Shown here piece after piece: positions 38,601-52,459 of a DNA stretch of 64,000 nucleotides (positions within the stretch are counted from its first letter, which is position 1; each line of letters begins with the position of its first letter). Source of the stretch: Agelaius tricolor. Its lineage: Eukaryota; Chordata; Aves; Passeriformes; Icteridae. The notes beneath the pieces were generated by a model that saw only the letters and a list, made by a program, of their open reading frames with translations, ran no database searches and had not been told where the DNA came from. The DNA lies in assembly GCA_023055355.1 (NCBI GenBank), contig JALJCS010000001.1, positions 83,554,881 through 83,618,880 of the forward strand, written 5' to 3'. Both the position numbers and the translations under genes were made by a program.

Positions 38601-40867
38601 CACTTCCATTAGGTGGCTTTTGGACACACTGTCTTATCTGAGTGTTCTGCAGTGCTGTAAGCTATTGTAGACTAGATATTGAATGTATAACTGTTTAAGA
38701 GATACCTTTTGCTCAAAGGTGGTTAAAAGCCCTTCTATATTATAAGAGCCCTTCTAATTTATAAATACAGAAATTCTGAAAATCATCTAGACCTCTTCTG
38801 TTGTTGCTTTATTTTTGTATACTTCTTGAATGTGATGAAGTAATTGCACAGAAAGGACAATTATATTTTCTTGCTATGAGAAATTCCATAATTTCTGACA
38901 ATTAAGTTATTTAACAATAGGCAATGTTGATCTGCCTGTGTGCAGTCTGGTACAATTTATAGTGTTTGACTGAAACAAACAGATCTATTTTACCCTCTAA
39001 ATTTCTAGTACATGATAAATACATACCATTCTTGTATTACCATAAGGCTGTTTTCACAAAGGCTGGGCAGTAAAGGGATTCATATAGAGAAAGTTCATGT
39101 TGCAATTATAAAGGCTTTCCATTGTTTTTACTGATGTTTTTCATATTTATTTTTATATTTATTTTTATTGAAGCTTTATACTGCTATTTTCATTTTTGTA
39201 ATGACAGTCCCTCTAAATAAACAGGAAAAAAAATGTGATAAAACACCAGTCAGTCATTTTCTAGTAATTTCTTTGAAGACTAGAGAGCCTAACCTACATT
39301 ATTTGGTGGAAGGTAAGATGCAGTGAAATACAACTGCTCTCCAAGATGCTGGATGGTTGTGATGCTGAGAATCTTTGTACAGTTCTGTATGTGCTCAGAC
39401 ATGTGTTCATTTCTCCATTTATGACTTGAACTGGACATAAGCACATGTGGACTACTTTTGCTCATTCATATAAATCCAGCCAAACTTCACTGGCAAGTGT
39501 TTTTAAATAATTTAGATTGAAGTTCTACTGTTTGAAGACCTGTGATTTTCAGACTCCAAGAGAAGAATAGCATCATGTCTAGCCTGTTGCATATGTCTCC
39601 AGTATTCCATCATTCACGTATCTTCTCTGTTCCCTTATCTCCCTGACACAAGCTTCTAAAAGGTTTTTACCCTATTTGTGTTTTGAGGTGAAGTTTCTGA
39701 AGCTGTATAAAGAGCATTTGAAACTGAGAAGTTTTGATTCTGCTTTGTAGATTGTTTGCTCACAATTCTGGCTGAAGCAGAACAATCTCTTCTTCTTCAT
39801 GGATGGCACAAATATTCAAATATTTTTTATTTTTTATCTAGTTTATTTTCACTGAAATTAACAGTTACATCTACACAGGATGACAAGTAAAAAATATCTA
39901 GTTAAAGCACTTTTAATCACATCCCTGTGTTCTTTTTTCTAACTTGATAAATGTTAAGCATTTTAACCAAAAATTTGTAATTACAATGCACTTTAAATTC
40001 ACAGTTGAGTTGAATTTGTACATGAAACTCCCAATAGTGGAGTTGTCAATATGCTCTGGTTTTCAGCTCTTGAGCATGTGATTTAGGGGTTTTGTGTTTC
40101 TGGAGCTCCTTGTGTACTACCTAGACTGTTATTGTCACTGATTCATATCATGATTGTTGTTGGCCATGAACTCTGGAGATATGCTCTGACAACCTTACCA
40201 TTGATTATACTAGATACATCAGATTTTACTGAGTCAAGCAACATTTGAATCAAGTGTTCTACTCAAAAGGAGAAAAAATAATGGAAAAGTTGAAAATTAG
40301 CTATCAACCAGATGTTCTGGAAATTGATTTAAAATATCAGCTTTGAATGGTGGCTTTGTTTGGATGCAAATAAACATTTATGCAATTGTTATTACAGTCT
40401 GGAGAAAATCCAAGATTCTCTTTTGCATTATTATGTATCTATTCTAGTTATTGTGGTGTTAGAACTGTGGCCCATGCATTACTCTTGTCTCCCTGGGGAA
40501 TCACATTTTTCTGAGGTAGGAATACAGGACTGCCTCTGGGTCCTAGAAGCCTCTCGATTTTCTGTAGGAACATGAGGAGCTCAGTGGGCTCAGTCTACAG
40601 AAACCACAGCTGGGCCATCTACACTATGATATTACAATACTGTAGCATACATCAATATGAAAGAGAAGACCAGCCAATCCCCTCTAACTTCATCACTGAT
40701 TTAGTTTTTTCCGTGAAAATCATACAATAAACTCAAAATTGTATCAACTCATTTGTAGGACACATGAAGCATTTGCAAGTCCAAAATGACTCTGCAAAGC
40801 TTTACCTGCTTATGTAAGCAGGAACAGAGTCAGATATACTAAATGTGGTAATTAATGCATGCTAAGT
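35601..40867. other. Unique AT-rich non-coding stretch
   Basis: No gene or transposon is recognised. It includes a (TA)10 tract at 37571-37590 and a duplicated ATATTTATTTTT segment near 39140-39170. The frames seen are short and show no domain. Confidence 0.55.
37571..37590. repeat. (TA)10 microsatellite
   Basis: Ten perfect TA units lie between GGGAGACA and CAGTTTTAAT. Confidence 0.9.
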
Positions 40868-41052
40868 GATCAGGCATTGGAAGAAGCTGTCCAGGGAATC
40901 ACTGTCCCTGGAAGTGTTCAGAAGGTGTATGTATGTGGCACTTGGGGACATAATTTTGTGGTGAATATGGTGGTACTGGATTAATGGTTGTACTTGGTGA
41001 TCTTAGAGGTCTTTTCCAACCTAAATGATTCTCTGACTGTATAATTCTATGA
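40868..41052 (+). mobile_element. CR1 LINE 3' end fragment, about 185 bp
   Basis: The fragment reads CAGGCATTGGAAGAAGCTGT, CCTGGAAGTGTTCAGAAGG, GGTACTGGATTAATGGTTGT, then CTTAGAGGTCTTTTCCAACC and a terminal ATAATTCTATGAC. This is the CR1 tail of the same general type as the 15.2-kb copy. It is strongly 5'-truncated and diverged. Confidence 0.88.
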
Positions 41053-44000
41053 CAAATGCCTATTAAGCACCCAGGATGCATGGAATTTGTTATCTTTGGG
41101 ATTGAGCTGGGAGAGCACCCAAGGGGAGATATGAGGGAGAACTTCAGGCAGACACCAGTGTCAGCACAGTAGAAGAATGGTGCCTGTTGGACCATCTCAG
41201 CAAAGAGGAGGTAAAGGGAATGGCTGGAAGCTGCTCTAAAAAGCCAGTTTGGGAATCCCACATGAATTTAGCAGATGGTTTTGTTGAATGTGAATTTTGT
41301 TGAATTTGTACAGCCTTTGCCATATTCCTGCATAAAACAGATCATTTTTAAACATTTTTTTCTTAAATTATAAAAATTCTACATATACAAGGGAATCCAC
41401 ATGCCTGAGCCTTCAGCAGCTGCCATCTGAGACACTGCTCTGTTAACACAATCAGTGCAGCCTGGGATATTTCACCTCAAAGAGGAATGATTTTTTACCA
41501 CTGCAAAAGAACATTGCAACACCTTGCTGTCATCACAATGGTTTCACTGAATCCATACCTGCAGTAGAAATGAAATACATCCCTTTTTAAAAATGCCTTC
41601 ATGATGACTACATGAACATCAACAATGTACTTGAGACCTTCAGCAAATATATGAGTTATGTAGCTGTGTGCAATTCTCACAGTGTCCAAGGATCTTCCAC
41701 ACACAATCAATGGCCAGTGACATCCCCCAGACCCCACAGGGTCTCTGGCATCCCTTGGGGCCAGTCGTGATGTTACAGCTCTTGAACTGAGCAGCAATAT
41801 CTATTGTGTGCTGTCCTTGTAACATCCAAAGAAAGAAATGAAACTACTGGCTGTTTACTATCATTTCCAATTTTGAATTATTGTTCCCTGCCAAATATCA
41901 GCTGGGTTTTTACACCAGTGGTGTGCTGGAGGTGGCTTCCTGAGAGTAAAATATAATGTAGGCACTGCACTATCAACTACATACCTTTTCTCAAGTAGTA
42001 CAGCTTTTTGCTAGGCAACCATGAAGGTGTTTTCAAATGCTCTGCTGCTGGGGTTAACTCTGTATTTTCTTTAAAGCAAGCATTAGGCCATTTCTGTTTT
42101 GATTGTGTCAGCCCCCTCCAGAGTTACATATCCCTGCCAAGGGGGATGCACAACATGTAAAGTTCACTGATACAGATCTCTTGAGGCCTCTGGTTTGGCT
42201 TTAGGGTTGAGAAAGAAATTTCAGAAGGCACAATGTTTGAAATAAAGTTAGCTTTGGTTTTGCCTCTAGAGAATAAGATCATGGCAGATACAAACACAAC
42301 TGAATATGCACTAAACCAACTGAAACCTGCTCCATGCCTATTCCTTTAAAACAGAAAAGTGAGTGCTGTGCTGAAGAAGTCCCACAGGACACTCTTCCCT
42401 GTAGCAAGCAGTATCTTCAACTTCCTATTGATTCCTTACCAAGTGATCTGCATACATGCACAGACCCCAGAAAAAAGGAAAGGATAGATGCAGGAACCAT
42501 CCTAAAGATAAAGAATGATTCCAGATTACTACAATGATTTCAACCAATATGTGTCTTTTATTTCTGTGAGATGTCCTTGATACTGTGTTGAGGCTAATTG
42601 TTGGTTTTAACCAGAGAAGCAGGTTAGAAACTTTGTGCATATATTCCTGTGTTAGTAGCAAGATTTGTTCCTGCCCATTATTACACTTCTTTAGAATGTC
42701 AGAGAATCTTGGGTAATGTTATGTGTCTTCAGGAAGAGCCTCAGAAGTGCTAAAGAGATCTGATAAAATGTTACATAATTTATTGTGTATTTCATCTGAA
42801 AAGGAGTTTTTTGAGACACTGGTACTATATGTGCACACATACATATATGTGGGTGTAAATACACACCTCTATATGTAGTATGTATTTATGGAAAATGTTC
42901 CATGCTAGTTTACTAAAGCCAGACAATGTAATTACTTTAGTGAACTCAAAGAGCCTCCCTGAGAACACAAAAATCTTCCAGAGGCAAGGCAGAGTCTTGG
43001 TGAGGTGTACAGAATGTTCTGAGGTCTGCTGATATGTCAAGTGCTGTTTCCCATTATCCTCATGCTCCTTGAGTTGTGCTGCACACAGTATGGAATATCC
43101 GCACAACAAAACCTTAGGTGCCTTGATGCCCTCTACTTCCTGAAGACTGACCAGTGTTTTTCTGGATTCCAAGACACAGCACTGCAGTGCACATTACAGA
43201 GCTGACCTTAGGCCCTAAACTTCTGGAGGCAAGGAGTCCTGATACAGGCACAGGGCTCCTGCTTTTGTAGTTCCTCACACATCCTAAGGAAACACAGGTG
43301 TACAGGCAGAGTCAGTATGCAAGTGTATGTCCAACTTTGGATGCAAACAGGGTATATGTGGGGACCAGGACTACACAATGTACTGTACTGTAGACTGCAA
43401 CTCCAGTGCACTCTGCAATATCTGACAACACAGATACTGTAGATATCTCCAGAGGTACCTCTAGGGACACTTGTGATTCAGGACATCACAATGGGAGTCG
43501 ATTCCTAGCTTTAGCACACTTAGTAATCACCAAAAGATTTTAATATTAAAAGAACCTACATTCCTAACCTAGGCATATTCATTTAGATAACCAACCTTTC
43601 CCTCTGCACCCAGTGAGGAAGGAAAGCAGAATCTGGTTAAAAATCACAGTGATGTAGGATGAGGTCAGCATTAGCAGCATTAGAACTGAAAAATTTCAAG
43701 CATTTGTCTTGTTGGCATTTATATCGAAGTTTGTTTGCCATTTGCATTTCTTTGTATTTCACTGTGAGTCTAGGATTAAAATGCACACTGAAACTCAGCT
43801 GAATTCATAAAGCATCCACTATAAAAATTCATGCTCAGTCAGAAACTTTGCAAAATTTTAATGAAGCCATAACTAAATTCAAAGTTGAGTTAGCTGTGCT
43901 TTGTTATTTTGTAATGAAAGTTCTGCACAGCCCTGCTCAAATGGAGAGGACTGCTGCTGCTCCTGTGATTAGTAAACACGGGAGACACGCTGAGCCAATG

Positions 44001-47000
44001 TCTCCCTGCGGCATTCTCACTGAAGTCAAAGTCACCCTCGAGATGAATTTGACCTGTTGAACTCAGTGTTTTTAGAACTAATAGCATAATTTCTTCAACA
44101 TACAGCTACAAGGGAGAAGACTCACAACTTGAAGGCCGAGTTGCATGAATTCAGTTTAACGGAGTAGAGAAAAGGTATGGAAGACAAATCTGCCACAAAC
44201 CAGATTAAATTCTGATTTTCTGAAACATTAGCTGAAACCCCCCTACATGGTACCTGCTTAATCTGAGGCAGGATCAGAAGACAGGACAAGGACAAGTGTT
44301 TATACAGGTTGCCCATGAAAATTTCCATGAATCACATCTTGAATTTTCACTAACTTTTTTGTTGTTACTGCAAGGTCATAAAACAAATGTTTTTGAGGCT
44401 GTGGAACATTTTTTGTGGGAAATTATTTATTCTTTGTTTTGATGACAAAAAAATTGGTGCTGTGTTTTTAAATTGGTTTAAGTTGAGCAACTTACTCTTC
44501 TCTCAACCTTAATTTTTCAGCTAAAGAGCTAAACCAACATAATTAGTAAATTATATAAAAGCTAGGTTATATACCATTGTTGGGTTTTTCTAATGCAAAT
44601 GATCATATTTTGAACATTCCAGTTTGAACTATTATCATTAGGATTTTTTAGTTGATATATCATCAGTAATTTTCCTGTGGGATTTCTCTGGCAGCAGAGC
44701 CACAGCATTTTTAGTACTAATACCTGCAGATCTTTAAATACACGTATGGCAAAAGAACATGGAGGCTATCTTTTCTTAGTAAAGCTTCACTAAATCCACA
44801 ATCCAAATGGAATGTGCATTTGGAATATCTGTCAGCAATGAAAGTGAGTTTTTTGTAAATGCTATCTCTGAAATACAACTATTGCCTTGAAGAAAAAGAT
44901 TATTTATTTTAAAAAAATTAAATAAAGAAACCACCAAATAAACAAAAAATGTGTTAAAGTCTCAAAGAAGACCCAGAAAGATGACATTTCCATATTTTTT
45001 AGATATTCATCTCTCATATCAAGGTCATATAAAAGTCATGCACTAACACTTTCTAATTTTCATCCTTTGAGTACAATTAGCCTGTTTTTTTCAGTAGTGT
45101 TAACACCATAAGTAGTCACAGAAAATAGGTGTGTTTTCTTGAAGTGCCAGTCATGAGACAGTAAAGCCTGTAAAGACTGGGAAAAGTACACAAAGGTGTT
45201 TCGTTTTCAGCTCATACTATGTTTTATGGTTTCATCAAAATTACTTCTGTACAACCTTCTAGGAATACTGGAATGGCAGAACTTAAAAACGTTAGTGCTG
45301 AGTTAGAAAACCTGGCCAGCCTAAGGGAAACCTTCAGGACAAAATAGATAAAGCTATTCAGTAAATACTTGTATCTAGAGACAAAGAGAATCAACAGCAA
45401 TTAAAACTGGCATGACTGAACAAGAATGCTTGAAAACATGACCTTGAATTTCCTTTATGTTTGCTGGAATTTTTTGGCCAGGATGAAAGAGTGTGTGTTA
45501 TTTTGCTGCATCCCATGGTATCCTGGAGAAAAAGCAGATGTGACAGACCATAAACATCTGGCAAGGATAGAACAACCAGCGTTTTTTAGTGTGTAGGATG
45601 GACAAATGGAATAAAGAGGCCCTGCCAATTTACAGAAGTTACCCTTTTACTGTATATGGGATAGTCATATCAATATCTTACTCCTTACTTTCATTAGTTG
45701 TTTCTACTGCACGTATTCTGGAGTTAAACTCCATTGATCTGCATATATCCATCAGACCAGGAGTGCTATTTTCCACTTCTTGTACTGGATGGACCACTGT
45801 GCCTTGATATTGCAGAGGAAATCAAATGCAGCCCAGCTCTCAACATTGGTTCAGGCAATTCAAATGTGTCCCTCTTATAAAGCATAGTCCATGATTAAGT
45901 CAGTAGTGTGAGACTTACTAATGACTGTGTATGATAAAATAAAAATAAATATAACATGTGTGTTGTTTCTGTGTACATAGAAAAGACAGTTTAAAGACAG
46001 TTTAGAAAATATTATAATTCACTTTCAGAAGCAGGTTAATGAGGGTAACAAACTGGTTGGTTTTTTAAGGCCTTTCTAGCACATTTGCATTGCTTTTAAG
46101 CCACAAAAATGGTAATCTTCTGCAGAGGAGAAAAAAAAGTGACTTTACAAAGGGACACATAATCATAGTGTTATTTTATGAAACTATATTACATTGTAAT
46201 CAACTGGAAGAGCTAGCAGGTTTTAATGCCAAGTGTGTTTTCTTATGATAAACACTTGTCAATATAACACTATCTTGTGCCTGCTATATCTTGTTTCCAC
46301 CATGACCTTTCAAACCACATGCATGTTCTTTTCTCTCCCTCTGAGAAAACCTTAACAACATTCTAATCATCATGAAGAGCAATTAACTGTCTTCAACCAG
46401 CTGTGCTACTCAGCTCATCTGGGAATGGGAAAAAACCTGCTCCTTAGTGCAGATCCGCTTACCCAGGCATGGCAAACAAGGCTAGTGCAGAGCAGTTCTA
46501 AATATGAAATACTGGCACTTTTCACCAAGTTTGGAAGCTTTGGGTGAAGAGCAATGGTATCTCTTCTAGTAAAGGCAAGCCTCATTCCTGCTTGCTCTAC
46601 AGTCTCTGTAAGATTATGTATTAGTTTTAATAATGTGCTTTTTAAAGGTCAGCATTTGAGGAACAGCACTTATTTGTTGACATCACTGCAGAAAGCAGCC
46701 TTACCCTCACTGAGCAAAACTTTGTGGCAGAAGTATTTTATGATCACTGAAGAAAGAGCAATAGTTTCTTGAATGTGCAGTTGCTGAAAGGGCACTGCAG
46801 AGACTTTCAGAAACAATAGCTGGAATTTAATTATATCGAGATGTATTTGGCTTCTTTCTTTCTACAAATCTGGGACTAAACTGTGTTATGTATCAGTCCT
46901 AAAGCTTTTGCAATTTTTTGTCTATTAGCAAATGAAACAATAGTTAACATAGAGCAAGTAAAATTAATCTGTATACAGAATGCTTTCATAAATAAAAAGA

Positions 47001-50000
47001 TGGAGGCAAAATTAGTGGCTAACATATGATAACTTTTTTTTTGAGCTGCAAAATAGGATAAAAAACTCAGGAAGACCATATGCTCTTTCCTGAAATCATC
47101 AGGGATTTTGCTCTGTATCACTGGAAGTACGCATAAAAGAGGTGTACCTTCAATTTTAACATGTGTGTACTTCAAACAAGAGAAGTAATTTTTGTTTGTT
47201 TATGTAGTCATTTTAATGGCTGCTCCTAACTGTCTTGCAGATTGCTCAGAAATTAATCTAGCTAAACAAAATGTCTATGGTATGCCTAATGAAAATTCAA
47301 ATATAATCAATTTATAATGGGGCAGATCCTACAGAAACTTTTTGGAGTTCCTTGAAAAATGCAATCATATTTTGTTTTGGTTTTTTTTCTCATTATTTTT
47401 ATATATATACTACTAGAAAAAAAAATGTGATTAACACAATTTTCAAAAATATCTGAATTATGATTTTGTGAACCAGAATTAAACACCTGATGGAACTGCT
47501 GACTGCTTTCCTTCAAGTCTGAACCTTTGTCAAATTGCTGATTTTTTAAAACTCAGATCTTTGTTTATCCTCCTGCTATATGTTTTCTAAACATTACTCT
47601 TTTTACTGACATTTTCTCAGAAGTAAACCACACATTATAACCCATTCTAATGTGGAAATCTAGGTACCTGCCATTTAGTTCTTGGAAAACTCAGCTCACT
47701 TTTCTTTAGCAGCCTAACCATGAGTTTAAACACAGACATATCCAGTGGTTTTTAGTTCAATCCAACCCTTTGTGTGCAGGCATTGGAGCAGGAGGCCAGA
47801 TGCAAAGTACTCACCACGTGTCAGAATCCACCTTCCATTAACTACTGAAGAACAAACTGCATGACAACTAAATTAAGAATAAGATTAGCAGTAGATAAGC
47901 TAAAAAAAAGTCTTAGTACAACTTCCAATGAGATTTCAATTTACGGGATCTCCAAATAAACAATTTTTAAAAACTGGGAAATAAAGCAAATTAAAAAAAA
48001 AAAAAAAAGAAAAAAATGAGGCATGGTTTAATGACTCATAGTTTAATGCCTCAAGGAAGCAGTAAGACCCACAGCATATTATATGTGGTGCACTGAGAAA
48101 ATCTATTTTTATTATATGGGGAACTAAGAGTAATGGTTACTAGAGAAGTTATTCAATTGTTTAAAGGGAGGGTGGTAGGTCAGTTGCTTATAATTTTGCT
48201 ATATTGAAAAAGTTGAAGAATTTTTTAAAAAAGAATTTTTAAAAAAATACTTGACTGGATTTTATTGGGAATATTTTTAGTGAAAATAGCAGAGCTGCTT
48301 CTGAGACAAATGGATTTTCAGCAATATCTACTAGGACACCTGAGTTGGACAGAGCCAACAGCATGAAAGAACCACTGATAGCCAGAGGACAAACTCTGTC
48401 TCCTTGAACAAATGGAACATATACCACTTAGCAAGGTTTAGGAGGCTTGAGCAGAAAGCACCATATCCCTGCATGCTGTGGGGAACAGCTCTCCCTCTCA
48501 GTGGATGAAGTGTAAGAGCCATCTGCTTGGCCAAGTGAGCTGAAGGCCTGTAGAGGAAATGGCTCAGGTTAGAGAGCCATGGCTATGTGACTGTGAGCTG
48601 GAACAATCCATATCCTGTGTGGGACAGGGACACGCTCACTGAGGAGACATGAGCACAGCTGAGGATGAGATGAAGCCTATGGACAGTCAGCTGCACAAAA
48701 TCCACAGGCTGGTGCTGGTAGAAATGAAAGGTTTCTTGATTGTATGTACCTAACATCCCTACTCCAAGACAGTGTTCCGATAAAAATCCTAGAATCTTTT
48801 GGATTTGAGGCCTTTGTGTGCAAGAGCCTATATTTTTATTTCCCTCATGGACAGGCAAATCTCAGTCTGCCTTTTAGGCAGGTGAGGAAATGGGACTTGA
48901 CTGTGTGAAGGAGGCTACACTAGAACACCTCGGTGTGAGCAGAAACAAGTCTTGTTGGTGCTTTTCCTCTGAATCTTTATCACATTCAGTAAATCATTCT
49001 AAATATCAGCCCATCACATTAACACAAAGCAAAACAGTGTTTGGTTCTCAGAAGCCTTGTACAGAGAAAGATTCTGTGGCCTGAAACAGAAATAGGTCTG
49101 TAAAATCCCAAACTGAGACAGGCAATACATTTGCCAGGGCTTGGCAGATGGCAGTGTACTTCTGCCCTTATGGAGCCTGGGTAATTACAGACTTTGCATA
49201 TAGCTCATGGTTTGGGATAATGCAGAAATCTGTAAAATAAAGGTGGAATAAATTGTTTTGCTGTTGATTTAGAAAAGTGAATGTGAAATCTTCAGAAAAA
49301 AAATGTGGAAGATCCAGTTCCTTGGTTACAAAACAAAGTCTCTGGATGAAGACCTGTTCTGCTTTTTTGGGGGGCCTGGATGATCCTCTTTCAAAAGTTT
49401 ATGGATTTCATTCTGGCTCAGGATATTGTCCATGAACATCTGGCCCCTTAGACAAGGATGCAGTCTGTACCTAAAATGATGAGTATCCATTGTAATGGCA
49501 GTAAGCATAGAGCTGCTATCTGTGAAGCACAGCTCTCACTGTCAACATGATTAATGTGCTGCTCTTCTTTGTGAGATAGCTCTTTTCTGACTCAGTTGCT
49601 GACTTGTATCATTGTGCAATCTTGAAAACAAAAAAAAAAAAAGGTGGGCAGTTTTATTTCGTTTTATTTCTGGGTGTTGTGAGACTAATTTAGACAGATT
49701 ATTAGGAACCCTATTTCCACCCTAGCTCCTCTGACATTAAAATTCATTAGGATCCGGAAAACAATAGTTTAGAAAGTGGCCCAAGGAAAAAATCTTTTTG
49801 ATGCTCAAAGAGAAATTATGTACCCTCTACACAATGAATTGTTTAAATGGACATACACAGAAGAGAAGTATCAAGAAATATCAAGAAGCTGTTTTCATGC
49901 TGCTGGGAGGAGTACTGAACACATCCTTGTTAGAGCATGAGGAGGAAATACTCAGCAATTGAGAAAGCCTAGTAGGAAATGACCTATTTAGTTACTGAAA

Positions 50001-50175
50001 TTCAAGCAGCATCTCCTGATCAATTACATTGTTCATTGATCATGGATTATGCATTGCTTTCAGGAATTTCTTCAGCAAAGAGAAAAAATGGTAGATTTCT
50101 AAAATGCAATCCATTGTTTCAGATATGTCTCAGCATGATCTGCAAAGGGAATTTTGAGGCAGACTGAAACAACCT
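41053..50175. other. Unique non-coding stretch
   Basis: No known gene or repeat family is recognised over about 9 kb. Overlapping minus-strand frames at 41495-41825 look less like simple AT-rich sequence than their surroundings but carry no domain I know. Poly(A) runs lie at about 47993-48008 and 49629-49642. The moderately GC-rich section at 48.3-48.9 kb has overlapping frames on both strands without a domain. Confidence 0.5.
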
Positions 50176-50800
50176 ATCATAGAATCATAGAATGGCCTGG
50201 GCTGGAAGGGACCTTAAAGGTCATCTAGCTCCTCCTCCCCTGCTATGGGCAAGGACACTTTCCACTAGACCAGGTTGCTCAGGGCCCAATAAAATCTGGC
50301 CTTAAGCACTTCCAGGACTGGGGCACCCACAGCTTCTCTGGAAAACCTATTCCAGTGCCTCACCACTCTCACAGTAAAGAATTTCTTCCTAATATCTTAT
50401 CTAAACCCACTCTCTTTCAGTTTGAAGCCATTCCCCCTTGCCCAGTCACTCTGTAGATAGTCTCTCTTCATCTTTCTTGGAGGCTCTCTTCAGGTACTGG
50501 AAGGATGCAATTATGTCACCCCAAAGCCTTCTCCTCTCCAGGCTGAGGAGAGGAGAAGGCTTTGGGGTGACAAAATTGCATCCTTTCTCAGCCTTTCTCC
50601 ACAGGAGAGGTGCTCCTTCTCTCTAAACAACTTGGTGACCTCCTCCAGACTTGCTCCAACAGGTCCATGTCCTTCCTGTGCTGGGGACCCCAGAGCTGGA
50701 TGCAGCCCTGCAGATGGGGTCTCACCAAAGAGAAGCAGAGGGGCAGAATGCCCTCCCTCACCTGCTGGCCAGACTATGTCGAGATACAAGGTACCATGCT
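50176..50800 (-). mobile_element. CR1 LINE 3' fragment, about 625 bp, internally rearranged
   Basis: Read on the plus strand it starts with the reversed CR1 end ATCATAGAATCATAGAATGG. It then follows the reversed 3' UTR (ACTTTCCACTAGACCAGG, AAAGAATTTCTTCCTAATAT, CATTCCCCCTTGCCCAGTCA) into the end of the reverse-transcriptase ORF (CTTGCTCCAACAGGTCCATG, CAGAGCTGGATGCAGCCCTG). The element therefore lies on the minus strand with its 3' end at 50176. It is 5'-truncated near 50800 (approximate). A 37-bp inverted repeat at 50503-50583 interrupts the expected order, and the CR1 order resumes right after it at the block before GGAGAGGTGCTCC. The copy is diverged, with no intact coding. Confidence 0.92.
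50503..50583. repeat. Near-perfect inverted repeat (37-bp arms, 7-nt loop) inside CR1
   Basis: The left arm is 50503-50539, the loop AGGCTGA is 50540-50546, and the right arm is 50547-50583. The right arm is the reverse complement of the left except for one A/A mismatch (50513 against 50573), so 36 of 37 positions pair. The left arm is genuine CR1 sequence. The right arm takes the place where CR1 should continue from CAGGCTGA toward CTCTCAGCC. Confidence 0.97.
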
Positions 50801-52459
50801 GATGGGATCTAAAGCCTGAATTTCCCAGGCAGATTCAGATATTAAGTGCAGTGCACATAACTGGAAAGATACAACCAAAAGGAAGTTGTGGCTTCATGTG
50901 AGAAGTCTCACTGAAGGCAGAACAGGCACTTGGCCTGGATAAAATCTTAGCCTGTGGCTCCCTAAGACAGAGTTTAATTCTTGGTCCAACTGAAGACAAA
51001 CAGAATGACAAAACTCTCTGTTCTGCACCGCATCATTTCATGGCTTTTGGCTCATCTAGGGTGGACCAATATCTGTAAGTAAGAAAGAGAAGAAACATAT
51101 ACTTGAGGCAAGGCTGAACATGTATCAGACCTAATCCTTTACAGCATGCAAACAGATTGGCTTTTCATGTTGAAAGCAGTCACCTCTATTGGGTACTTTT
51201 GTATGGATTAGTGTTTGAGAAACTAAGGATGCTGATGATCTGGATTTATTTTTTTATTTTTAGAATGTATCTGGTTTGTATCACCTTGGGGTTTTGCTCA
51301 TTGATTGATGAGATTTGCTTAGGGGGAAGGAAAAACTGTAATAAGATTGCAAGTGCAGAAGAACTGACTGTTCACACTGTGCACAGTCACAGAACACTGA
51401 CTGTTCACAGTGTGCAAAAAAGTGCTAAAGCAGAAGAACAGTATTGCTAAGGGAGGACAACAGAAAATTGATAGAAAAATAAAGAAATTGACCGAGGATA
51501 GTGTTACTTGGTAGGACCTGAGAGAGTAAAGGTCTTTTTAACTTAGCAGTTGAGGTAGGACCATGTATATGACCCATGAGATAGGTCCACTTTGTGCAAA
51601 AATAAGTGTGCAGAGATGATTTGCAATAGGATCTGTGTATGCAAAAGCATGTCGGGGCTTCTTTGCTGTTGCAGTCTAACAAAAGCTTTATAGGAGATAA
51701 TTTAACCAATGTTTCCTTCAAGCTGACAGCTGGTTTGCTTTCCCTTGAGGCTATGATACATTACTTTTTTTCTCTTCTTGAGTCCTGTCAAAAAAAAAGC
51801 CAAAACACGTAAAACCTAAGTTGCTTGTGTTGTTACTTGAAGTCCTTTCCTTTTCATTCTTTTCTTGTCTCCAATGGGAAATTACAAGTAACAATACCCT
51901 TTTACAGGATTAAAAACAAGATTATGAATTAATAAAATCTTTAAAGGAAGCTAATTTCTTACTTCAACAGTGACTTACCTTTATCATCTCTGCTGATGTC
52001 ATATTTAAAGTCTCTGAGAAAGATATAGCTAGCTTTTTTCTGAAGAAGTACCAGTCCATGGACATCTATGTAATGTTAACTTTATCAACAGTTGTCACAA
52101 TTGGTGGATTCCTCAAAATAAACACAATAAATGTCATATAAATGTAGCTTATTTCACAGTACTTTTATGCAGTAACTAGTTCTTGCACCTATTCTTGTGA
52201 CTTAAGCATCCTCAAAAGTACCAAATGAATGAATTCATTTTGCTTGTCAGACAGAAGTACTCCTATTGCTTTTCCACGATTTTAAAGAACCTGAAAGTGC
52301 AGTCTAAGCACCTAGAAAGAAGAAGAAACATCAATTGAATAAAAAAAAAGAAAAGAAAATGTTTCTTAATATGTAAAAATAGAAAATCATAATCTCTATC
52401 GAGATCTTTGACATTTACCTTTTTTTTTCTTTACACAATTTAAAACATTTTCTTTGGAC
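50801..52459. other. Unique non-coding stretch
   Basis: No gene or transposon is recognised. A pair of 21-bp direct repeats (51363-51383 and 51396-51416) is listed separately. Reading frames at 51.2-51.7 kb run on both strands and show no domain. Confidence 0.55.
51363..51416. repeat. Two 21-bp direct repeats, 33 bp apart
   Basis: ACTGACTGTTCACACTGTGCA (first 20 of 21 bases shared in pattern) at 51363 recurs at 51396 with a single C-to-G change. Each unit contains the sub-motif TGTTCACA next to TGTGCA, so short internal inverted pairs also exist. This is a local duplication of unknown meaning. Confidence 0.85.

Noticed and set aside
50438..50789. Frames on opposite strands encoding near-identical peptides
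   Set aside because: The similarity is produced by the 37-bp inverted repeat within CR1. They are not genes.
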